Below are positions 17,439 to 23,689 of a stretch of 23,689 nt of DNA, one piece after another. Each line of letters opens with the position of its first letter. The stretch's first letter is position 1. The position numbers and the translations under genes were made by a program. Source of the stretch: Burkholderiales bacterium (lineage in GTDB: Bacteria; Pseudomonadota; Gammaproteobacteria; Burkholderiales; Burkholderiaceae_C); assembly GCA_947372225.1 (NCBI GenBank), contig CANBSV010000036.1, positions 1-23,689 on the forward strand. Reading direction: 5' to 3'. Under the pieces are notes generated by a model, which saw only the letters and a list, made by a program, of their open reading frames with translations, was not told where the DNA came from and did no database searches.

Positions 17439-18247
17439 AACTGCTCACCGTTCCAGCCAGCCGCGGAGCCGTGTGGGTGCGCAACGGCTTTCGCGTCTTC
17501 TTCAGCAAGCCACTGGGTTTTGGCGCGCTGTTCGCGTCGTTCATCCTGGGGGCCATGTTCTTGCTGATGGTGCCCAGCATCGGCCCGCTGCTCGTGCTGA
17601 TCGTGCTGCCGCTGGTGTCCCAGGGATTCATGCTCGGCACGCAGCAGGCGCTGGCCGGTCAAACGCCGATGCCCGATCTGCTCATCCTGCCGTTGCGCGG
17701 GCCGCGCTCGCGCGCGCTGGACATGCTCAAGATCGGGCTCATCTACGGCGCGTGCAGCTTCGTCATCATGTGGATCTGCACCCTGGCCGATGGCGGGCGC
17801 TTCGAGGTCCTGCAGCAGGCCATGGCCGAAGACACGCCCGACGCCGCTCGCATTTCCTTCCTGCTGCAAGACCCGATGCTGCTCGCGGGGCTGGTGCTGC
17901 GTCTGGCACTGGCCAGCGTGCTGTCGGTGCCGTTCTGGCACGCGCCGGCGCTCATCCACTGGGATGGACAGGGCGTCGCGCAGTCGCTGTTTTCGAGCAC
18001 CGTGGGCTGCTGGCGCAACAAGGGCGCATTTGCCGTGTTCGGCATCAGCTGGCTGGTGGTGATCGTGGTGCTGGGCGTGCTGCTCAACACCTTGTTCGCG
18101 CTGCTGCTGGACTCGCCACAGCTCGTGCCGATGGCGGCGCTGCCCGCCGGCCTGATGTTCTCGACCGTCTTTTACGCGTCGCTGTACTTCACCTTCGTCG
18201 ATTGCTTCGGCGAACCCGAGGCAGCACCGGCCGCACCGAAGCGCTGA
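17435..18247 (+). CDS. BPSS1780 family membrane protein
   Basis: 270 residues from the ATG at 17435, which overlaps the thrB stop. The N-terminus MKLLTVPASRGAVWVRNGFRVFFSKPLGF is typical of the BPSS1780 family, a poorly studied group of inner-membrane proteins in Burkholderiales. About six hydrophobic segments are visible, including LFASFILGAMFLLMVP, LLVLIVLPLVSQGFML, IGLIYGACSFVIMWI, LVLRLALASVLSVPFW, ISWLVVIVVLGVLLNTLF and the AGLMFSTVFYASLYF end. The reading frame is open back to 17294, but that part lies inside thrB in another frame and looks like a shadow. The function is unknown; tight coupling to thrB suggests joint expression but not a shared job. Confidence 0.85.
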   Translation: MKLLTVPASRGAVWVRNGFRVFFSKPLGFGALFASFILGAMFLLMVPSIGPLLVLIVLPLVSQGFMLGTQQALAGQTPMPDLLILPLRGPRSRALDMLKIGLIYGACSFVIMWICTLADGGRFEVLQQAMAEDTPDAARISFLLQDPMLLAGLVLRLALASVLSVPFWHAPALIHWDGQGVAQSLFSSTVGCWRNKGAFAVFGISWLVVIVVLGVLLNTLFALLLDSPQLVPMAALPAGLMFSTVFYASLYFTFVDCFGEPEAAPAAPKR

Positions 18248-18268
18248 GCCGGGACAGCGAGCACCCGC

Positions 18269-19843
18269 ATGGCGGCCCCGATCCACTCGCGCACGCTGTG
18301 TGTGCTGGCGCTGATGGGCCTGTCGCTGGCCATGCCGGCACGCGCCGTGGAGCCGGTGGTCCAGGGGCCGGAATCGGTGGCCGACTGGAATGCCGCAGGC
18401 AAGCGGTTCATCGAAGCCTCCGGCAAGTTGCCTGACACCCGCCGTGCGGCCAAGAACGTCATCTTGTTCGTCGGTGACGGCATGGGCATTTCCACGCTCA
18501 CGGCCGCGCGCATCCTCGAAGGCCAGCTCGCCGGCCGCCCCGGCGAGGAAAACCGGCTGTCGTTCGAGACGTTCCCCAACGTGGCGCTGTCCAAGACCTA
18601 CTCGTGGGACCAGCAAACGCCCGACTCGGCACCCACCATGACCGCCATTGCCACGGGCCACAAGGCGCGCGAAGGCATGCTGTCGGTCGATCACCTCACA
18701 GCGCGCGGCGAATGCAGTGCGGCGGTCACCCAGGCCCATGCGCTGAAGTCGATCCTGGAGTACGCGGCCGAGTCGGGCCGCTCCACCGGCATCGTGACCA
18801 CCGCGCGGCTCACCCACGCCACGCCCGGCGCGCTGTACGCCCACATCGCGTTTCGCGACTGGGAGGCCGATGCGAACCAGCCCGAATCCAGCAACGGTGC
18901 GCCGTGCCGCGGCGCCGAAGGCGGCGTCAAGGACATCGCCCGCCAGCTGATCGAGGTGTCGCCCGCGGTGCGCCGCAGCCTGAAGGTGGCCATGGGTGGC
19001 GGACGCACCTACTTCCTGCCCGCCACGCAGGACGGCGCCGCAGTCTTTGATCCCGAGTACCCCACCACGCGCGGGCGCCGAACCGATGGCCGCGACCTGA
19101 GCGCCGAGTGGCTGACCTCGCGCGGGCCGGGTGCGGCATACGTCTGGAACGAGTCGCAGCTGGCCGCCGTCGACACCGCGCACACATCACACCTGCTCGG
19201 ATTGTTCGAGCCGTCGCACATGCAGTACGAGGCCGACCGCTCGCGCGATGCCTCGGGCGAGCCGTCGCTGAGCAGCATGACCGCCAAGGCGCTGCAACTG
19301 CTGGCCAAAGACCGCAAGGGCTACTTCCTGCACGTGGAAGGCGGGCGAATCGACCACGCTCACCACGCCGGCAACGCACAGCGTGCGCTGATCGAGACCA
19401 TCGAGTTCGCCAAGGCCGTGCGCTACGCCATGGACCACACGGACGCCCGGGACACGCTGATCATCGTCACCGCCGACCACAGCCACACCTTCACCATCGC
19501 CGGCTACCCCAGCCGCGGCAACAACATCCTCGGACTGGTGCGCGAGGTGCCGGCCACCGATGGCGCGCCGCTGGCGCCCACCAAGGACGCCAACGGGCTG
19601 CCGTTCACCACCCTGGGCTATGCCAATGGGCCGGGCTACCGCGGGGGTGGCCGGCCTGACCTGACCCGCGTGGACACCACGGGTCTGGATTTCCTGCAGG
19701 AAGCCGTGGTGCCACTGGCCTCCGAGACCCACGGCGGCGAAGACGTCGCGATCTACGCGCGCGGCCCGGGATCGCACCTTGTTCATGGCTCGATGGAAGA
19801 GAACTGGATCTTTCACGTCATGCGCCGTGCGTCGGGTTGGTGA
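18269..19843 (+). CDS. Alkaline phosphatase (PhoA/VAP type), exported
   Basis: 524 residues. A Sec signal peptide ends near ARA26. The metal-ligand aspartate D70 is in FVGDGMG, and the nucleophile S120 is in PDSAPTMTA (Ser preceded by Asp, as in all PhoA-like enzymes). Other metal-site segments are EGGRIDHAHHAGN, VTADHSHTF and ETHGGEDVAIYARGPGSHL. These fit a periplasmic phosphomonoesterase closer to the Vibrio/eukaryote-like branch than to E. coli PhoA. Its start is only 21 bp after the BPSS1780 gene stop and no Pho box is evident in that gap, so it may be read from upstream. It overlaps the next gene by about 17 bp. The start has no strong SD. Confidence 0.93.
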   Translation: MAAPIHSRTLCVLALMGLSLAMPARAVEPVVQGPESVADWNAAGKRFIEASGKLPDTRRAAKNVILFVGDGMGISTLTAARILEGQLAGRPGEENRLSFETFPNVALSKTYSWDQQTPDSAPTMTAIATGHKAREGMLSVDHLTARGECSAAVTQAHALKSILEYAAESGRSTGIVTTARLTHATPGALYAHIAFRDWEADANQPESSNGAPCRGAEGGVKDIARQLIEVSPAVRRSLKVAMGGGRTYFLPATQDGAAVFDPEYPTTRGRRTDGRDLSAEWLTSRGPGAAYVWNESQLAAVDTAHTSHLLGLFEPSHMQYEADRSRDASGEPSLSSMTAKALQLLAKDRKGYFLHVEGGRIDHAHHAGNAQRALIETIEFAKAVRYAMDHTDARDTLIIVTADHSHTFTIAGYPSRGNNILGLVREVPATDGAPLAPTKDANGLPFTTLGYANGPGYRGGGRPDLTRVDTTGLDFLQEAVVPLASETHGGEDVAIYARGPGSHLVHGSMEENWIFHVMRRASGW

Positions 19844-20459
19844 GTTGCGGCGAGCGGCGCTGACCGCGGCGTGGCTGGCATGCAGCGTCGCGTTCGCGCA
19901 GCCCTCAGCCGGGGGTGATCTCCCGAGCGTGGCAGCGCGCTACCGCGTCAGTGTCGACAGCGCCGGCAGCCCGGTGCACGAGCAGCCATGGGTGTTCGTG
20001 CGTGAACCCGGCCGCGTCGCGATCAACAAGGGCGATACCGAGGAAATCTGGCAACGCCTGCCCCACGGTGGCGTCACGCTGCAGCGGGTGCTGCACCGGC
20101 AGCAGCGCGTCATCGACTACAGCGCCGGCGAGCTGGCCGCGCTGCACGTCGAGGTGGACTGGACCGCGCTGTCGCGCATGGCCAGCCCCGAGCCTGCCGC
20201 GAGCACCGCGTGGAACGACGCGCTGCAACTGCCCGAGCACATCACGCAGCGCGTGAATGGCCACACGCAGGTTCGCATCGACTTGCTGGAATGGTCGAGC
20301 ACCGCACCGTCCGACTGGATGCTGCCCGGCTCGCGCAGCGCCGATTACGCCCACATCGACGCGGCCGACTTCGGCGACATGGCCTACGACCCGGCGGTGC
20401 GAGCGGCCGAGGTGCTCGATGTGCAGGCGGGTTGGCGCCAGCACGGTCACAGGCACTGA
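19827..20459 (+). CDS. Exported protein of unknown function
   Basis: I do not recognise the family. The frame gives about 210 residues from a GTG at 19827; other possible starts are TTG 19779, ATG 19785 and TTG 19845. From 19827 the first 24 residues form a credible signal peptide (RR-rich start, AALTAAWLACSVAFA, cleavage before Gln25). The 19845 start would also leave a good signal peptide and would sit directly after the phosphatase stop. The mature part contains YRVSVDSAGSPVHEQPWVF, EEIWQRLPHGGVTLQRVLH and a C-terminal DYAHIDAADFGDMAYDP segment, with no Cys and no membrane span. It may be a periplasmic beta-rich protein. The overlap with the phosphatase gene suggests coupled translation. 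Confidence 0.72.
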   Translation: MRRVGELRRAALTAAWLACSVAFAQPSAGGDLPSVAARYRVSVDSAGSPVHEQPWVFVREPGRVAINKGDTEEIWQRLPHGGVTLQRVLHRQQRVIDYSAGELAALHVEVDWTALSRMASPEPAASTAWNDALQLPEHITQRVNGHTQVRIDLLEWSSTAPSDWMLPGSRSADYAHIDAADFGDMAYDPAVRAAEVLDVQAGWRQHGHRH

Positions 20460-20600
20460 GACCCAGGTCGAGCGACACGCGACGTCATGCGCCGATGGGG
20501 GCTCGCCCGTCGTGAAGCGGTCACAAGCGCGTGGTGAGATCGGCAGCTTTGCTGCGCACTCGGTCGCAGCCCCGATTCCCCCCCCACGAGATCTCCCGCG
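20460..20600. other. Longest clear intergenic gap (141 bp)
   Basis: It holds a small perfect hairpin, GCAGC-TTT-GCTGC (20543-20555), and a 16-codon ORF (20487-20537) with no coding character that I can support. No T tract follows the hairpin, so it is not an intrinsic terminator. No promoter for the downstream oxygenase gene could be recognised, though one would be expected here if the two blocks are separate units. Confidence 0.4.
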
Positions 20601-21224
20601 ATGGACGAAATCATCGGTCTGTTTCCCACGCCCTTCATGCGCGTGCCCGGCGCATTGCCGAGCGCCCTGGTCAAGGGTCTGGTTCAGCATTTCAGCGCCA
20701 TGGCGATCCGCGAGAACAACTCGTCGGCGAACCTGTCGCACACCGCCGTGCTCAAGCCCGGCGACAGCCCCTTGTTCATCGAAGCGGCCGCGTTGATCAC
20801 GCCCAAGCTGGTCGACTTCGGCGCGCTGCTGTTCGGCGAGCGCCTGGGCTGGTCGGTCAAGGAAATGTGGGTGAATTTTCTTGACACCGGCGGGCGCCAG
20901 GCCATGCACAACCACGCCAACAGCTTCGTGTCGGGCGTGGTCTACCTCACGCCCACCCACCCCGATTCGCGAACGGTGTTCATGAAGTCGCCTGGCGGGC
21001 ACGACTTCGCTTTCAAAAACGACCACGCTGGCATGACGCCCGGCCCCTACAGCGCCGACAAGTGGATCAGCCCGGCGCCCGAGCCCGGCGACCTGGTGCT
21101 GTTTCCCAGCTACCTGATGCACGCCGTGCCGCCCAACCCGGGCGAGCGGCGCATCACCATGGCGCTCAATGCCATTCCGAGCCGACTCGACTCCTGGGGC
21201 TATGGCATCTCATTCGCCGGCTGA
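20601..21224 (+). CDS. Putative 2-oxoglutarate-Fe(II) oxygenase (TIGR02466 type)
   Basis: 207 residues. The N-terminus IIGLFPTPFMRV, then WVNFLDTGGRQAMHNHANSFVSGVVYL and PGDLVLFPSYLMHAVPPNPGERRITMALN, match the TIGR02466 family. Candidate iron ligands are H103/H105 in the HNH segment and the distal H174; R183 or R184 would bind the 2-oxoglutarate carboxylate. By family such proteins are predicted non-haem iron oxygenases whose substrate is unknown. The usual HxD/E is replaced by a His-rich HNHAN motif, so the exact ligand set is uncertain. No signal peptide is seen, so it should act in the cytosol. The stop lies 23 bp inside the next gene, suggesting translational coupling. Confidence 0.8.
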   Translation: MDEIIGLFPTPFMRVPGALPSALVKGLVQHFSAMAIRENNSSANLSHTAVLKPGDSPLFIEAAALITPKLVDFGALLFGERLGWSVKEMWVNFLDTGGRQAMHNHANSFVSGVVYLTPTHPDSRTVFMKSPGGHDFAFKNDHAGMTPGPYSADKWISPAPEPGDLVLFPSYLMHAVPPNPGERRITMALNAIPSRLDSWGYGISFAG

Positions 21225-23689
21225 TCGCGCGCGGCACGCCGCGCTGGTCGTGATGGTGGCTTCGGGCTTTGCGGGCCTGGGCTATCAGATCGTCTGGACG
21301 CAGCAATGCGCCTTGTGGCTGGGCCACGAATCGGCGGCGGTGCTGGCGGTCGTGGCGGCGTTCTTTGGCGGGCTGGGCCTCGGCGCATTGGCCCTGGGCC
21401 CGCGCATCGACCGCAGCGAGCGCCCTGCGCACTGGTATGCCGGCTGCGAAATCGTGATCGCGCTGTGGAGCGTGGCGATGGCGCTGCTGATGGCGCCGAT
21501 CAGCACGGTCATGCTCGAACTCACCGGCGCGCAGCCCACTCCCGTGTGGCAGTGGGCGGTGGCGTTCTTCGGCGCTTTCTTGCTGCTGCTGCCGGCCACC
21601 GCCGCCATGGGTGCGACGCTGCCGGCGATGGAGCGCTTCACCGCGCAGATTCACCGCGCCGGCGGGTCCATCGGCGCGCTGTACGCGTGCAACACGCTGG
21701 GCGCCACGATCGGTGTGCTGGTCACCGCGTTCTGGCTGATCCCCGGGCAGGGCCTGGTGCGCACATCGCTCGTGTGTGCGGTGCTCAACCTGGTGTGTGC
21801 GACGTGTGCCTGGCGGCTTGCGCCACACACGCCCGTCGAGCCGCCGCAGCCGGCGGCGACCCGCTCGCGCGGCCCGCTGGCGCTGCTGGCGTGGACCGGT
21901 CTGCTGGGCATCGGATACGAGGTGCTGGTGGTGCGCGTGCTCAGCCAGGTGGCCGAAGGCACCGTCTACACGTTTGCCATGCTGCTGGCGGTGTACCTGG
22001 TGGGCAGCGCGCTCGGCGCGGCGGCCTGGCAGCGCTGGCTGGCGTGCCACACCGACACGCCGGCCCTGCGCGATCGGCTGCTGCGAGGGCTCGCCAGCGC
22101 CTGCCTGCTGGGCACGCTCAGCCTGTGGGGTGCCGAGCACATCAAGGCGTGGGCGCTGGCCGCGCTGCCCTCAGGCATGGCCGGCGCCGTGGCCGCCGAA
22201 GCGGCGCTGGCGATCGCCGCGTTCGGCTTGCCCACGCTGGCGATGGGCGCGCTGTTCAGCCACCTGGCCACGGAGGCGCGTGCCGCGGGCATCGGCCTGG
22301 GCCGTGCGCTCGGTGTCAACACCCTGGGCGCGGCCGCCGCACCGCTGCTGTTTGGGGTGGTGCTGGTGCCGCAACTCGGGCCCAAGGTCTCGCTGCTGCT
22401 GGTGGCCGCCGGTTACCTGGCGCTGGCAGGTCTGCGCGGCTGGAAAATGCCACTGTGGTGGGCACCGGCCGCCGCCACGATCGCCGTGGCCGGGCTGGCG
22501 CCGCCGCTGGCTTTCATCGACGTGCCCGACGGGGGACACGTGGTGAGCTACCGCGAAGGCGCGATGGCCGCGGTCAGCGTGGTCGAAGACGCCGAGGGCG
22601 TGTCGCGCCTGCGCATCAACAACCGTCAGCAGGAAGGCAGCAGCTCGACGCTTCTGTTCGATGCGCGCCAGGCGCTGCTGCCGGTGCTGCTGCACCCGGC
22701 ACCGCACCACGCGCTGTTTCTCGGGCTGGGCACCGGGCTCACGTCGTACTCGGCGGCCGAGGACCCGGCGCTCGACGTCGATGCGGTGGAGCTGTTGCCC
22801 GAAGTCATCGACGCCTCGGCGCACTTCACCGGCGTGTTCCAGGGCGGCCAGCCCAACGCGCGGCTGCACCTGATCGCCGCCGACGCGCGGCGCTTCGTGC
22901 GCACCACCGATCGGCGCTACGACGTCATCGTGGCCGACAACTTTCACCCGGCGCGCAGCGGCTCGGGCTCGCTCTACACCGTCGAGCACTTTCGAGCGGT
23001 GCAGGCCCGGCTGGCCGATGGCGGCGTGTTTTGCCAGTGGCTGCCGCTGCACCAGCTCGATGTGCCAACGCTGCGCAGCATCGTGCGGGCGTTCATCGCC
23101 GTCTACCCCGAAGGCACGGCGATGCTGGCCACCAACAGCTTGCAAACGCCCACGCTCGGGCTGGTCGCGCGCGGCGGTGCGGCGAGCGGCTTCGATGCCG
23201 GTCAGGTGCGCGCACGGCTGTCCGTCAACACCTTGCCGCAAACGCTGGCCGACTACGGCATCACCGACGAGTTCTCGCTGCTCGGCAGCTTCGTGGCCGG
23301 CCCGCGCGCGCTGGCGCGCCTGGCCGGCGATGCACCGCTCAACACCGACGACCAACCCGTGGTGGCCTACCGCGCACCGCGCATCACCTACGCCCCCGAC
23401 TCGCTGCCGCAAGACCGGCTGCTGAGCTTGCTGAGGCAGCTGGCGGTGACGCCCGCCGAGGTGCTGACCTCCCGTGCGGACGCACCCACCGCGCAGCGGC
23501 TGGCGGCCTACTGGGCCGCACGCGATCGCTTCATCGCCGTCGGCCAGCACATCCGTCCAACGCCCGACCTGCAACAGATGCTGTCGCAGGTGCGCGAGCC
23601 GCTGCTGTCGGTGCTGCGCATCAGCCCCGACTTCCGCCCCGCCTACGACCCGCTGCTGCGCATGGCCATGGCGCTGGGGCGCAGCGATG
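21202..23689 (+). CDS. Fused membrane transporter-like / spermidine-synthase-like protein (3' end outside window)
   Basis: 829 residues are visible from the ATG at 21202 and the frame is open at the window edge. Residues 1 to about 450 are hydrophobic with roughly 12 or more membrane segments and small-residue motifs (GFAGLGYQIVWTQ, GGLGLGALALGP, PATAAMGATLPAME) typical of fused MFS/spermidine synthase proteins. A Rossmann aminopropyltransferase-like domain follows: FLGLGTG (508-512), VELLPEVIDAS, LIAADARRFV and YDVIVADNFHPARSGSGSLYT. The gate-loop segment differs from true SpeE (DSSDPxGPAxxL), so spermidine synthesis is doubtful. About 130 residues after the domain have no recognised motif. 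An in-frame ATG at 21253 is an alternative start. It overlaps the oxygenase gene by 23 bp. Confidence 0.82.
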   Translation, partial: MASHSPADRARHAALVVMVASGFAGLGYQIVWTQQCALWLGHESAAVLAVVAAFFGGLGLGALALGPRIDRSERPAHWYAGCEIVIALWSVAMALLMAPISTVMLELTGAQPTPVWQWAVAFFGAFLLLLPATAAMGATLPAMERFTAQIHRAGGSIGALYACNTLGATIGVLVTAFWLIPGQGLVRTSLVCAVLNLVCATCAWRLAPHTPVEPPQPAATRSRGPLALLAWTGLLGIGYEVLVVRVLSQVAEGTVYTFAMLLAVYLVGSALGAAAWQRWLACHTDTPALRDRLLRGLASACLLGTLSLWGAEHIKAWALAALPSGMAGAVAAEAALAIAAFGLPTLAMGALFSHLATEARAAGIGLGRALGVNTLGAAAAPLLFGVVLVPQLGPKVSLLLVAAGYLALAGLRGWKMPLWWAPAAATIAVAGLAPPLAFIDVPDGGHVVSYREGAMAAVSVVEDAEGVSRLRINNRQQEGSSSTLLFDARQALLPVLLHPAPHHALFLGLGTGLTSYSAAEDPALDVDAVELLPEVIDASAHFTGVFQGGQPNARLHLIAADARRFVRTTDRRYDVIVADNFHPARSGSGSLYTVEHFRAVQARLADGGVFCQWLPLHQLDVPTLRSIVRAFIAVYPEGTAMLATNSLQTPTLGLVARGGAASGFDAGQVRARLSVNTLPQTLADYGITDEFSLLGSFVAGPRALARLAGDAPLNTDDQPVVAYRAPRITYAPDSLPQDRLLSLLRQLAVTPAEVLTSRADAPTAQRLAAYWAARDRFIAVGQHIRPTPDLQQMLSQVREPLLSVLRISPDFRPAYDPLLRMAMALGRSD

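Noticed and set aside
17201..19183. 660-codon minus-strand open frame across thrB, the membrane protein and phosphatase genes
   Set aside because: It crosses three well-supported plus-strand genes and encodes low-complexity Arg/Gln/His-rich sequence. It is a shadow of codon bias.
19815..20494. A 13-bp direct repeat (acgtcatgcgccg at 19815-19827 and 20482-20494) flanking the unknown exported gene
   Set aside because: It is a single short repeat in GC-rich DNA with no inverted ends, target duplication or transposase. I treat it as chance, though it happens to bracket the gene.
20543..20555. Hairpin GCAGC-TTT-GCTGC as a terminator
   Set aside because: The stem is short and no T run follows it, so it lacks the features of an intrinsic terminator.
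21166..23574. Long minus-strand open frames opposite the fused transporter/synthase gene
   Set aside because: The plus-strand product has clear membrane segments and Rossmann motifs; the minus-strand products are Arg/His/Gln-rich shadows.

Overview
The window is GC-rich, almost fully coding and free of mobile elements. Gene content and order (yicC-gmk-rpoZ-spoT next to a Ser/Thr kinase, polA beside a DUF2782 gene and type II homoserine kinase, a BPSS1780-type membrane protein) point to a beta-proteobacterium of the Burkholderiales, probably a Comamonadaceae or Rubrivivax/Leptothrix relative. This is inferred from protein character; no database search was possible.

Layout. (1) 1-799, minus: a Ser/Thr protein kinase cut by the window edge, divergent across 29 bp from yicC. 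(2) 829-2637, plus: yicC, gmk and rpoZ, with gmk coupled to yicC by an ATGA overlap and an intrinsic terminator after rpoZ. (3) 2759-5038: spoT under its own promoter, tail-to-tail with a minus-strand dnaE-greB unit (9254 to 5054). (4) 9343-11387: trhO and egtB, tail-to-tail with a DUF599 membrane protein gene (12110-11406). (5) 12180-13073: gluQRS, tail-to-tail with polA (15876-13084). (6) 15972-20459: DUF2782 gene, thrB, a BPSS1780-family gene, alkaline phosphatase and an overlapping exported protein of unknown function. (7) 20601-23689: a putative 2OG-Fe(II) oxygenase gene overlapping a fused membrane transporter/spermidine-synthase-like gene that runs off the window.

Most genes are housekeeping. 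Region 2-3 groups guanylate kinase, omega, the (p)ppGpp enzyme and GreB, all tied to nucleotide alarmone and RNA polymerase control. Regions 3-5 hold the replicative and repair polymerases and three tRNA or thiol enzymes. Region 6 is threonine synthesis plus exported proteins.

The least understood parts are the 3' block (18269-23689), the orphan egtB with altered loops, and a repeated promoter geometry. At five starts that open transcription units a TANNNT hexamer ends 5-7 nt before the start codon with no Shine-Dalgarno sequence, which suggests leaderless mRNAs; polA shows a weaker version. I see no CRISPR array, tRNA, rRNA, insertion sequence or phage gene, and no non-coding gap above about 150 bp. 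I did not find a clear-cut new system; the oxygenase plus membrane aminopropyltransferase-like pair is the best candidate for unexplored biochemistry.
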